Positions 10,401 through 17,557 of a stretch of DNA of 61,278 nt are shown here, piece by piece. The position numbers were made by a program, and so were the translations under genes. The notes beneath the pieces are model-generated. The model was not told where the DNA came from. It made no database searches and saw only the letters and a list, made by a program, of their open reading frames with translations. This DNA comes from Achromobacter pulmonis (GTDB taxonomy: Bacteria; Pseudomonadota; Gammaproteobacteria; Burkholderiales; Burkholderiaceae_B), in NCBI RefSeq assembly GCF_002885955.2, contig NZ_POQS01000007.1, positions 265,909 through 327,186 of the forward strand, in the 5' to 3' direction. The first letter of the stretch is position 1. The number at the start of each line of letters is the position of its first letter.

Positions 10401-10439
10401 TTCAATAATATTGTTGAATATTCTATCGGTCAATATAAT
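10401..10439. promoter_or_regulatory. Interleaved divergent promoters with BigR-type operator
   Basis: Two near-consensus sigma-70 promoters share almost the same spacer. Toward bigR (+): TTGTTG (10411-10416), 17 bp, TATAAT (10434-10439). Toward blh (-): TTGACC (complement of 10428-10433), 17 bp, TATTAT (complement of 10405-10410). AT-rich palindromes lie within: TTCAA-N8-TTGAA (10401-10418), CAATA-A-TATTG (10403-10413) and GAATATTC (10416-10423). BigR/SqrR repressors bind AT-rich palindromes over such promoters. Only one polymerase could occupy the site at a time. The operator assignment is inferred. Confidence 0.75.
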
Positions 10440-10460
10440 GATCAACATCCTCCAGGCAGA

Positions 10461-10474
10461 TTGATGCTCATCAA
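10461..10474. promoter_or_regulatory. FNR/Anr-type box abutting the bigR start codon
   Basis: TTGAT-GCTC-ATCAA is an exact match to the FNR consensus TTGAT-N4-ATCAA and ends at the base before the bigR ATG. Its centre is about 22 bases downstream of the predicted bigR transcription start, a position expected to repress, and about 70 bases upstream of the predicted blh start, a position compatible with class I activation. No ribosome site is obvious in the same segment. Confidence 0.6.
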
Positions 10475-10810
10475 ATGAACGAAGTGCTGACCGAATGCGA
10501 GGTCGCCGTCCTGCGCGAATCCGCATCCCAGGCCTGCGCGCTGCTCAAGGCGCTGGCCAACGAAGACCGTCTGCTGCTGCTGTGCCAGCTGGTGCAGAAC
10601 GAACGCAACGTCGGCGAACTCGAGGCGCTGACCGGCATCCGTCAGCCCACGCTGTCGCAGCAGCTGGGCGTGCTGCGCGACGAAGGGCTGGTGGCGACGC
10701 GGCGCGTCGGCAAGTATGTGTACTACCAGATGGCCAGCTTCGAGGTCAGCCAGGTCATGAAGACCCTGTCCAGCCTGTATTGCGGCCGCGCCATGGAGTC
10801 GCTCAAGTGA
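10475..10810 (+). CDS. bigR: ArsR-family persulfide-sensing repressor BigR/SqrR
   Basis: Winged-helix repressor of the ArsR family (111 residues) that senses persulfides by forming a disulfide or polysulfide bridge. Cysteines C37 (LLLLCQL) and C103 (SLYCG) are 66 residues apart, the same spacing as the sensing pair of BigR and SqrR. The recognition helix region is GIRQPTLSQQLGVLRDEGLV. It begins the operon bigR-yeeE-yeeE-sqr-TSUP and its stop overlaps the next start, so translation is coupled. The start follows directly on an FNR-type box. Confidence 0.92.
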   Translation: MNEVLTECEVAVLRESASQACALLKALANEDRLLLLCQLVQNERNVGELEALTGIRQPTLSQQLGVLRDEGLVATRRVGKYVYYQMASFEVSQVMKTLSSLYCGRAMESLK

Positions 10811-11241
10811 CGCTGGACTGGCCGGCCTTCACCCCTGTTGCCTCCGCCCTGGGCGGCCTGCTGATCGGCGCGGCCGCGGTGCTGATGATGGGCGGCGCGG
10901 GCCGCATCGCCGGCATCAGCGGCATCCTGGGCGGACTGCTGGGGCCCGCGGGCGCGGGCCGGGGCTGGCGGCTGGCCTTTCTGGCGGGCCTGTTCGCCGC
11001 GCCCTGGCTGTACCGGCTGGGCGCGGCGCTGCCCGCCATCGCCGTCGAAGCCGGCACGGCCAGGCTGATCGCCGCCGGCCTGCTGGTGGGCCTGGGCACG
11101 CGCTATGCGTCGGGCTGCACCAGCGGCCACGGCGTCTGCGGCATATCTCGCGGCTCGCCGCGTTCGCTGGCGGCGACCGCGCTGTTCATGGCGGCGGGCT
11201 TCGTCACCGTCTACGCCTTGCGCCACCTGGGAGGCAGCTGA
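10807..11241 (+). CDS. YeeE/YedE-family membrane protein, first half-transporter
   Basis: Inner-membrane protein of 144 residues with four to five hydrophobic helices, corresponding to one half of the YeeE/YedE sulfur-compound transporters. The conserved loop SGCTSGHGVCG with two cysteines, used to handle thiosulfate or sulfane sulfur, is present. Translation starts at GTG overlapping the bigR stop (GTGA). The second half is the next gene, so the pair likely forms a heteromeric channel equivalent to one full-length YeeE. Substrate inferred. Confidence 0.88.
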   Translation: MTLDWPAFTPVASALGGLLIGAAAVLMMGGAGRIAGISGILGGLLGPAGAGRGWRLAFLAGLFAAPWLYRLGAALPAIAVEAGTARLIAAGLLVGLGTRYASGCTSGHGVCGISRGSPRSLAATALFMAAGFVTVYALRHLGGS

Positions 11242-11242
11242 C

Positions 11243-11662
11243 ATGGCCGCCTTGTTCGCATTCGCATCGGGCCTGGTGTTCGGCCTGGGACTGATCGTCT
11301 CGGGCATGGCCAACCCCGCCAAGGTGCTGGGTTTTCTGGACCTCGCCGGCGCCTGGGACCCGTCGCTGGCCTTCGTGATGGGCGGCGCGGTGCTGGTGAC
11401 GGCGGCCGGCTTCGCCGTGCTGCGGCGCCGTCGCGCCAGCCTTTCGGGCGAACTGCTGCACTGGCCGACCGCCGCTCGCATCGACAGGCGCCTGGCGCTG
11501 GGCAGCCTGACGTTCGGCGCGGGCTGGGGCCTGGCCGGCTTCTGTCCGGGCCCCGCGCTGGTGGCGGCGTCGGCCGGCGTGCGCGAGGCGCTGGTGTTCG
11601 TGGCCGCCATGCTTGCCGGCATGGCGGTATTTTCAATCCTTGAAAGAATCAAAAGCCGGTAG
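11243..11662 (+). CDS. YeeE/YedE-family membrane protein, second half-transporter (DUF6691)
   Basis: Membrane protein of 139 residues starting two bases after the previous gene. Family hallmarks are the N-terminal SGMANPAKVLGFLDLAGAWDPSL segment split over two helices and the C-terminal GFCPGPALVA motif with the conserved cysteine. It forms the complementary half of a two-gene YeeE-type transporter, an arrangement found in BigR-controlled operons. The direction of transport of thiosulfate or sulfide-derived sulfur cannot be told from sequence. Confidence 0.88.
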   Translation: MAALFAFASGLVFGLGLIVSGMANPAKVLGFLDLAGAWDPSLAFVMGGAVLVTAAGFAVLRRRRASLSGELLHWPTAARIDRRLALGSLTFGAGWGLAGFCPGPALVAASAGVREALVFVAAMLAGMAVFSILERIKSR

Positions 11663-11680
11663 ACCGGCATGGAGACAAGC

Positions 11681-12916
11681 ATGCCCATGACGCAAAGCCA
11701 ACGAGATTTCGACGTGCTTGTGGTGGGCGGGGGCGCGGCAGGCATAGGCGTGACCGCCAGCCTGCTGCGCCGGCGTCCGGACCTGCGCATCGGGGTCATC
11801 GAGCCCAGCGACAAGCACTATTACCAGCCCGCCTGGACCCTGGTGGGCGGCGGCGCTTTCGACGTGGCCAAGACCGTGCGCGCGACCCGCGACGTGATGC
11901 CGGCGCGCGCCACCTGGCTGCAGGCCGCCGCGGCCGGCTTCGAACCCGAGGCCGACCGCGTGCTGCTGGCCGACGGCCGCGCCGTGACCTACCAGCAGCT
12001 CATCGTCTGCCCCGGCCTGCGCCTGGCCTGGGAACAGGTGGACGGCCTGACCGAGACGCTGGGGCGGCAGGGCGTCACGTCCAACTACCGCTACGACCTG
12101 GCGCCCTACACCTGGGAACTGGTGCGCGGCCTGAAGGGCGGGCAGGCGCTTTTCACGCAGCCGGCCATGCCCATCAAATGCGCCGGCGCGCCGCAAAAAG
12201 CGATGTACCTGGCGTGCGACCACTGGCGGCGCAGCGGCGTGCTGGACCGCATCGAGGTCGAGTTCGACCTGGCAGGCGCCGCGCTTTTCGGCGTGCCGAC
12301 CTTCGTGCCGCCGCTGATGCGTTACGTGGAAAGCTACGGCATCGCGCTGGCCTTCAATTCGGCGCTGGTGGCCGTGGACGGCGCCGCCCGCAAGGCCTGG
12401 TTCGACGTAAAGGGCGAAGACGGCGCGGTGGCGCGCGTGGAGAAGTCTTTCGACATGCTGCACGCCGTGCCGCCGCAGACGCCGCATGCCTTCATGAAGA
12501 ACAGCCCGCTGGCCGACGCCGCCGGCTGGTGCGAGGTCGACCCGGCCACGCTGCGCCACGTCCGCCATGCCAACGTGTTCGGGCTGGGCGACGGCATCTG
12601 CACGACCAACGCCAAGACCGCGGCGGCCGCGCGCAAGCAGATCGTCACGGTCGCCGAAAACCTGCTGGCGCTGCGCGAAGGCCACGCCATGCCGGTGGCC
12701 TACGACGGCTACGGCTCCTGCCCGCTGACGGTGGAGCGCGGCCGCGTCGTGCTGGCGGAATTCGGCTACGGCGGCAAGCTGCTGCCGACCTTCCCGCTGG
12801 ACCCGACCGTGCCGCGCAAGAGCGCCTGGTTCCTCAAGGCCAGTATGCTGCCGTGGATCTACTGGAACGGCATGTTGAAGGGCCGTGAATGGCTCGCCCG
12901 GCCGTTCGGCAACTGA
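11681..12916 (+). CDS. sqr: Sulfide:quinone oxidoreductase-like FAD flavoprotein
   Basis: Membrane-associated flavoprotein (411 residues) expected to oxidise sulfide to sulfane sulfur and pass electrons to quinone. Features: N-terminal dinucleotide fold VVGGGAAGIG, HYYQPAWTLVG typical of SQR, cysteines in VCPGLRL and KCAGAPQKAMYLAC, and the second FAD motif GLGDGICTTNAKTAAA. It resembles the type II (mitochondrial SQOR-like) branch. GGAGA six bases before the second ATG favours the start used here over the one 12 bases upstream. Position within the bigR operon supports the role. Confidence 0.9.
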   Translation: MPMTQSQRDFDVLVVGGGAAGIGVTASLLRRRPDLRIGVIEPSDKHYYQPAWTLVGGGAFDVAKTVRATRDVMPARATWLQAAAAGFEPEADRVLLADGRAVTYQQLIVCPGLRLAWEQVDGLTETLGRQGVTSNYRYDLAPYTWELVRGLKGGQALFTQPAMPIKCAGAPQKAMYLACDHWRRSGVLDRIEVEFDLAGAALFGVPTFVPPLMRYVESYGIALAFNSALVAVDGAARKAWFDVKGEDGAVARVEKSFDMLHAVPPQTPHAFMKNSPLADAAGWCEVDPATLRHVRHANVFGLGDGICTTNAKTAAAARKQIVTVAENLLALREGHAMPVAYDGYGSCPLTVERGRVVLAEFGYGGKLLPTFPLDPTVPRKSAWFLKASMLPWIYWNGMLKGREWLARPFGN

Positions 12917-12926
12917 GCGCGCGTCC

Positions 12927-13757
12927 ATGATCGCGACAGTCTGGGCGGCCAGCGCGGCGCTGGGCGGCTGCGTGGGCCTGATACTCGGGCTGACCGGCGC
13001 GGGCGGGGCCATCATGGCCGTGCCCCTGCTGGTCTTCGGCCTGCATCTGCAACTGGCGCAGGCCGCGCCCATCGCCCTGCTGGCCGTGGGCCTGTCGGCC
13101 GCGCTCGGCGCCGTGCTGGGCCTGCGCAAGGGCCAGGTGCGCTACCGGGCGGCGGGCTTCATGGCGCTGACCGGCATCATCGTGTCGCCGCTGGGGCTTT
13201 GGGCCGCGCGGCGCCTGCCGAACGCGCCGCTGTCCATTGTTTTCGCAGGCGTGCTGGGCCTGGTGGCGTGGCGCATGTGGCGCCAGGGCGCCGGCGCCGC
13301 GGCGGCGGCCGTGCAGGCGACGCGCGTGCCGCCGTGCCAGCTCAACGCCGGCACCGGCCGGCTGCGCTGGACCGCGCCCTGCGCGCGCGCCTTGACCGGC
13401 ACGGGCGTGATCGCCGGTTTCCTGTCGGGGCTGCTGGGCGTGGGCGGGGGCTTCGTGATCGTGCCGGCGCTGCGCCGCGCGACCGATCTGCCGATGCAGG
13501 CCATCGTGGCCACCTCGCTGGGCGTGATCGCGCTGGTGTCGGCCAGCGGCGTGGTGGCCGCGACGGCGGGCGGTCACCTGGACTGGGCGATCGCGGCGCC
13601 GTTCACGGCGGCCGCGGTGCTGGGCATGCTGGCCGGGCGCGCGGTCGCCGACCGCTTCGCGCCGCGCCGCCTGCAGCAGGGCTTCGCGCTGTTCGCCGCC
13701 GTGGTGGCCGCGGCGATGCTGGCCAAGGGCGTGATGGCGCTGGCCGCCTATTCGTAG
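12927..13757 (+). CDS. TSUP (TauE/SafE) family sulfite/sulfur-anion permease
   Basis: Integral membrane permease of 276 residues with two inverted halves, each carrying a glycine-rich family signature: GLTGAGGAIMAVPLLV in the first and GLLGVGGGFVIVPAL in the second. Family members export sulfite or sulfonates. As last gene of the sulfide operon it probably expels sulfite produced by the Blh dioxygenase. Its final 10 bases overlap the convergent ligase-like gene. Confidence 0.88.
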   Translation: MIATVWAASAALGGCVGLILGLTGAGGAIMAVPLLVFGLHLQLAQAAPIALLAVGLSAALGAVLGLRKGQVRYRAAGFMALTGIIVSPLGLWAARRLPNAPLSIVFAGVLGLVAWRMWRQGAGAAAAAVQATRVPPCQLNAGTGRLRWTAPCARALTGTGVIAGFLSGLLGVGGGFVIVPALRRATDLPMQAIVATSLGVIALVSASGVVAATAGGHLDWAIAAPFTAAAVLGMLAGRAVADRFAPRRLQQGFALFAAVVAAAMLAKGVMALAAYS

Positions 13758-15016
13758 GTGCGCACGTCGTCGATGACCTTGCCGTCGTTCGGCAGGCTGC
13801 CGACGTCCACCCATTGCACGTCGCTGCGCAGCTTGGTGACGTCGCGCACCGATTCCGCGATGCGCTGGCCGAGTTCCTCGCTGCGGTCCTGCGATTCCAC
13901 CTTGAGCACCATGCGGTCGGACCCGGTGTTGCCGCTGATCACCAGCCGCGCGCGCAGGATTTCCGGATGGCGGCGCGCCACGTCGGCCACCTGCGACGGA
14001 TGCACGAACATGCCGCGCACCTTGGTGGTCTGGTCGGCGCGGCCCATCCAGCCCTTGATGCGGGTATTGGTGCGCCCGCAGGGCGACAGGCCCGCCATGA
14101 CGGCCGACAGGTCGCCGGTGCCGAAGCGCACCAGCGGGTAGTCGGGATTGAGCGTGGTGACCACGACCTCGCCGACTTCGCCGTCGGGCACCGGCTCACC
14201 GGTGCCGGGGCGCACGATCTCGACGATGATGTCCTCGCCCAGCACCAGGCCTTCGCGCGCCGGCGTCTCGAAGGCCACCATGCCCAGGTCGGCGCTGCCG
14301 TAGGCCTGGTAGCCCTCGATGCCGCGCGCCGCCAGCCAGTCGCGCAGCGACGGCGGGAAGGCCTCGCCCGAGACCAGCGCGCGGCGCAGCGAATCCAGCT
14401 TCACGCCGAGTTCGTCGGCCTTCTCCAGGATGATCTTGAGAAAGCTGGGCGTGCCGGTGTAGCCGGTGGGCGCGAGATCCTGGATCGCGCGCACCTGCTG
14501 TTCGGTCTGCCCGGTGCCGCCGGGAAACACGCTGCAGCCGACGGCGTGCGCCGCGGTTTCCATCATGGAGCCGGCGGGGGTGAAGTGATAGGAGAAACAG
14601 TTGTAGGCCAGCTCGCCGGCGCGGAATCCCGCCGCGTGCAGGGCGCGCGCGAAGCGCCAGTAGTCGGCGCGCGCGCTTTCCGGTTCGTAGATGGGGCCGG
14701 GCGAAGCGAACACGCGCAGCGCCTCGCCCCAGCCGATCGCGGAGAAGCCGCCGAAGGCCTTGCGCGGCCCGGCGGGCGCGGCCGCGTCGCCGCGGCTGTG
14801 CTGCTGGCGTTCCAGCAGCTCGTGCTTGCGCAGCACCGGCAGGCGCGCCAGCGCGGCGCGCGAGGTGATGGTGGCGGGGTCGACGCCGCGCAATTGCTCG
14901 GCGATGGCCGGCGCCCGGGCCATGGCCCGGGCGATCGCGCCGGGCAGGGCGGCCATCAGATCGCGCTCGCGCTGCTCGGGCTGGCGGGTTTCCAGAACAT
15001 CGAAAAACTCGGACAT
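13748..15016 (-). CDS. Phenylacetate-CoA-ligase-like AMP-binding protein
   Basis: Member of the PaaK-like adenylate-forming family (422 residues) by its C-terminal half: TGYTGTPSFLK, YGSADLG, RFGTGDLSAV and GRADQTTKVRGMFVHP. The canonical SSGTTGKP phosphate loop expected near residue 90 is not present; that region reads FSAIGWGEALRVFASPGP. Catalysis may therefore differ or be impaired. It is the last gene of the first Liv transporter operon, so it is probably linked to use of the imported acid. Overlaps the TSUP gene tail to tail. Confidence 0.8.
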   Translation of the reverse strand: MSEFFDVLETRQPEQRERDLMAALPGAIARAMARAPAIAEQLRGVDPATITSRAALARLPVLRKHELLERQQHSRGDAAAPAGPRKAFGGFSAIGWGEALRVFASPGPIYEPESARADYWRFARALHAAGFRAGELAYNCFSYHFTPAGSMMETAAHAVGCSVFPGGTGQTEQQVRAIQDLAPTGYTGTPSFLKIILEKADELGVKLDSLRRALVSGEAFPPSLRDWLAARGIEGYQAYGSADLGMVAFETPAREGLVLGEDIIVEIVRPGTGEPVPDGEVGEVVVTTLNPDYPLVRFGTGDLSAVMAGLSPCGRTNTRIKGWMGRADQTTKVRGMFVHPSQVADVARRHPEILRARLVISGNTGSDRMVLKVESQDRSEELGQRIAESVRDVTKLRSDVQWVDVGSLPNDGKVIDDVRTYE

Positions 15017-15098
15017 GGGATCGCACCCTCTCGTGTGCCGTACTGCGGTGTCGTTGCCGGCGGCGGGCCGGGCCGCGCCGGCTTCGCCGCGTCAGGAA

Positions 15099-15935
15099 TC
15101 AGGCCAGCCAGCGTTTGCGGCGGCGGTAGAACTTGTTGTCCCGGAAACTCTTGCGCTCGCCGCTGGAGATGCCCAGGTAGAACTCTTTGACGTCCTCGTT
15201 CTCGGCCAGGTCGGAGGCGGCGCCGTCCATCATCACGCGGCCGTTTTCGAGGATGTAGCCGTAGTCGGCGTAGCGCAGCGCGATGTTGGTGTTCTGCTCG
15301 GCCAGCAGGAAGCTGACGCGCTCGCGCTGGTTCAGGTCGCGCACGATCTCGAAGATCTCTTCCACGATCTGCGGCGCCAGTCCCATGGACGGCTCGTCCA
15401 GCAGGATCATGTTGGGATTGGCCATCAGCGCGCGGCCGATGGCGGTCATCTGCTGCTCGCCGCCCGAGGTGTAGCCGGCCTGGCTGGCGCGGCGCTGCTT
15501 CAGGCGCGGAAAATACTGGTAGACCCGGTCCAGCGCCGCCGCGGTGTCGCCGCGCCCCATGTTGCGCGTATAGGCGCCGGTCAGCAGGTTCTCTTCGATG
15601 GTCAGGTGCGCGAAGCAGTGGCGGCCTTCCATCACCTGGACCACGCCGCGCTTGACCAGCTCGGCCGGAGACAGCTTTTCGATGCGCTGGTCGCGGTACT
15701 GGATATAGCCCTTGGTCACGTCGCCGCGCTCGCCCTTGAGCAGGTTCGAGATCGCCCGCAGCGTGGTGGTCTTGCCCGCGCCGTTGGCGCCCAGCAGCGC
15801 CACGATCCGGCCTTCCGGCACCTGCAGGGACACGCCCTTGAGCACCAGGATGACGTGGTTGTAGATCACCTCGATGCCGTTGACGTCGAGCAGCACCTTG
15901 GGGGCGTCAGCGGCGGCGATATTGGTGGCGTTCAT
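15099..15935 (-). CDS. livF: Branched-chain-type ABC transporter ATPase (LivF-like), system 1
   Basis: Cytoplasmic ATPase subunit of a Liv/HAAT-family importer, 278 residues. Walker A GANGAGKT, signature SGGEQQM (TSGGEQQ), Walker B ILLDEPSMGLAP and the H-loop-equivalent LAEQNTN are present. Compared with amino-acid LivF it has a basic C-terminal tail (RDNKFYRRRKRW), a feature of Liv systems clustered with aromatic or acyl-CoA ligases. Separated from the binding-protein gene by a repeat element. Confidence 0.9.
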   Translation of the reverse strand: MNATNIAAADAPKVLLDVNGIEVIYNHVILVLKGVSLQVPEGRIVALLGANGAGKTTTLRAISNLLKGERGDVTKGYIQYRDQRIEKLSPAELVKRGVVQVMEGRHCFAHLTIEENLLTGAYTRNMGRGDTAAALDRVYQYFPRLKQRRASQAGYTSGGEQQMTAIGRALMANPNMILLDEPSMGLAPQIVEEIFEIVRDLNQRERVSFLLAEQNTNIALRYADYGYILENGRVMMDGAASDLAENEDVKEFYLGISSGERKSFRDNKFYRRRKRWLA

Positions 15936-16051
15936 GATCGTTCCTGCTACGTGATGACGTCCGGTCCTGTGCGGGCCGGCCGCCGGTTCATACGAAGCTG
16001 CAGACTGCTAGTTCAATACTCCCTACGCCGCATGCAAGTGGCGCTCCCGAG

Positions 16052-16133
16052 GCGGGGCCGCGCGGATCCGGCTCTGCCGGTCCGCAGCGGCGCCCCCCTG
16101 GGGGGGAAGCGCCGCCGGCGCTTCGGGGGGGGT
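16052..16133 (-). repeat. Dispersed GC-rich stem-loop repeat, copy 1
   Basis: About 82 bases, directly after the stop codon of the binding-protein gene and inside the operon. On the mRNA strand it can form GAAGCGCC/GGCGCTTC with a 3-base loop, a run of C opposite a run of G, and a second stem GCGGA-CCGGC / GCCGG-TCCGC with a bulge. Two further copies sit at 31664 and 51103, in the same orientation and also directly after stop codons of minus-strand genes. Confidence 0.85.
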
Positions 16134-17471
16134 CTACTTGCACTCGCGGGGCGTGATGTTCTTTTCCTTGGCGTACTTCGCGGCGCCTTCCTTCACCATC
16201 GGGTCCAGGATGGACTTGTCGGACTGGTACCAGTCGGAGACGACCTTGAACTTCGCGCCGTCCCACTGCACGATGCGGGCCCAGTCGTCGCCCATGTGGT
16301 TGCCGCAAGAGGTCTTGACCGGGCGCATGATCTTGCCGAAGCCCAGCTTGTCGAGCTTCTCCTGCGTCAGGTCGAGGTTCTCGAAGCCCCAGCGCACCTG
16401 TTCCGGCGTGAGCGCCTTGCCCTTGCCGTACTTTTCCTGCGCGGCGCGGATCGCCTCGACCTGCAGCATCGAGATCATCATGCCGCGCGTGTGCGCGATG
16501 GTGCCCAGCGTGGTGTTGCCCGACTTGTCCGAGCCCTGGCCCTTGTCGTAGACGTACTTCTTCAGGTCGTCGTAGACCTTGTCGTGGTCGGCGCCGCTGT
16601 TGTGGATGGTGATGGCGTTGTAGCCCTTGGCGACGTCGCCGAGGTCTTTCACGTCGCCTTCGGAGCCGGCCCACCAGATCGCGTACATCTTGTCGCGCGG
16701 ATAGCCGCTGGCCTGGGCTTCGCGGATGGCGGTGGGCGTCATGATGCCGGCGCTCCACAGCAGCACGTAGGCCGGACGCGCCTGGCGGATCTGCAGCCAG
16801 GTGGACTTCTGTTCCACGCCGGGGGCGGTCACGGGATAGAGCAGCAGCTCGAAGCCTTCCTTGGCCGCGCGCTTCTGCAGCAGCGGGATCGGCTCCTTGC
16901 CGTAGGGCGAATCGTGATAGACCAGGGCGATCTTCTTGCCCTTGAGCTTGGCCATGCCGCCTTCTTTCTTGGCGATGTCCTGGATCATCACGTCGGCCGC
17001 GGTCCAGTACGTGCCCAGCAGCGGGAAGTTCCATTCGAACACGCTGCCGTCGACCGACTGCGACAGGCCGTAGCCCATGGTCTCGACCGGCACCTTGTCG
17101 ACCATGGCCTTGTCGCTGACGGCGAAGGTGATGCCGGTGGACTGGGTATCGAAGCCCGAGGCGCCGGTGCCCTTGCCCTTGAGGCGTTCATAGCACTCCA
17201 CGCCGCGGTCGGTGGCGTAGGCGGTTTCGCACTCTTCGTACGTGATCTTGACGCCGTTGACGCCGCCGTCGCGTTCGTTGACCAGCTTCAGGTAGTCCAG
17301 CTTGCCGTCCGCCCAGGGAATGCCCAGCGGGGCGAAGGATCCGGTGCGATACACCAGCAGCGGAACGAACTGCTCTTCTGCCGCCATCGCCGGCGTGGCC
17401 ACGGCGCCTACGGCGCCGGCTGCGGCCACCAGGGCTGCCGCCAACTTCAGGTTAAGACGCTTCATCTCCAT
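16134..17471 (-). CDS. ABC transporter periplasmic substrate-binding protein (Liv family), system 1
   Basis: Periplasmic type-I binding protein of 445 residues with a clear signal peptide ending ATPAMA-AEEQ. The mature protein shows the LivJ/K-type fold cues (TYEECETAYATDRGVECYERL, KIALVYHDSPYGKEP, YVLLWSAGIMTPTAI). It is longer than amino-acid LivJ and resembles the branch that sits with acyl-CoA ligases, which suggests an aromatic or other carboxylic acid ligand; ligand inferred. A repeat element follows its stop codon. Confidence 0.87.
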   Translation of the reverse strand: MEMKRLNLKLAAALVAAAGAVGAVATPAMAAEEQFVPLLVYRTGSFAPLGIPWADGKLDYLKLVNERDGGVNGVKITYEECETAYATDRGVECYERLKGKGTGASGFDTQSTGITFAVSDKAMVDKVPVETMGYGLSQSVDGSVFEWNFPLLGTYWTAADVMIQDIAKKEGGMAKLKGKKIALVYHDSPYGKEPIPLLQKRAAKEGFELLLYPVTAPGVEQKSTWLQIRQARPAYVLLWSAGIMTPTAIREAQASGYPRDKMYAIWWAGSEGDVKDLGDVAKGYNAITIHNSGADHDKVYDDLKKYVYDKGQGSDKSGNTTLGTIAHTRGMMISMLQVEAIRAAQEKYGKGKALTPEQVRWGFENLDLTQEKLDKLGFGKIMRPVKTSCGNHMGDDWARIVQWDGAKFKVVSDWYQSDKSILDPMVKEGAAKYAKEKNITPRECK

Positions 17472-17557
17472 TTACCTCCTGCGTGGTGTTGGGTCCATGA
17501 ACCCTGGGACACCGGGGTTGGCCCGGTCTTGAGCCGGGTATTCAGTACAGCAATGTG

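Noticed and set aside
15936..16133. Intrinsic terminator after the system 1 binding-protein gene
   Set aside because: Strong stems but no T-run, and the downstream livF needs read-through; better seen as an mRNA-protecting repeat.
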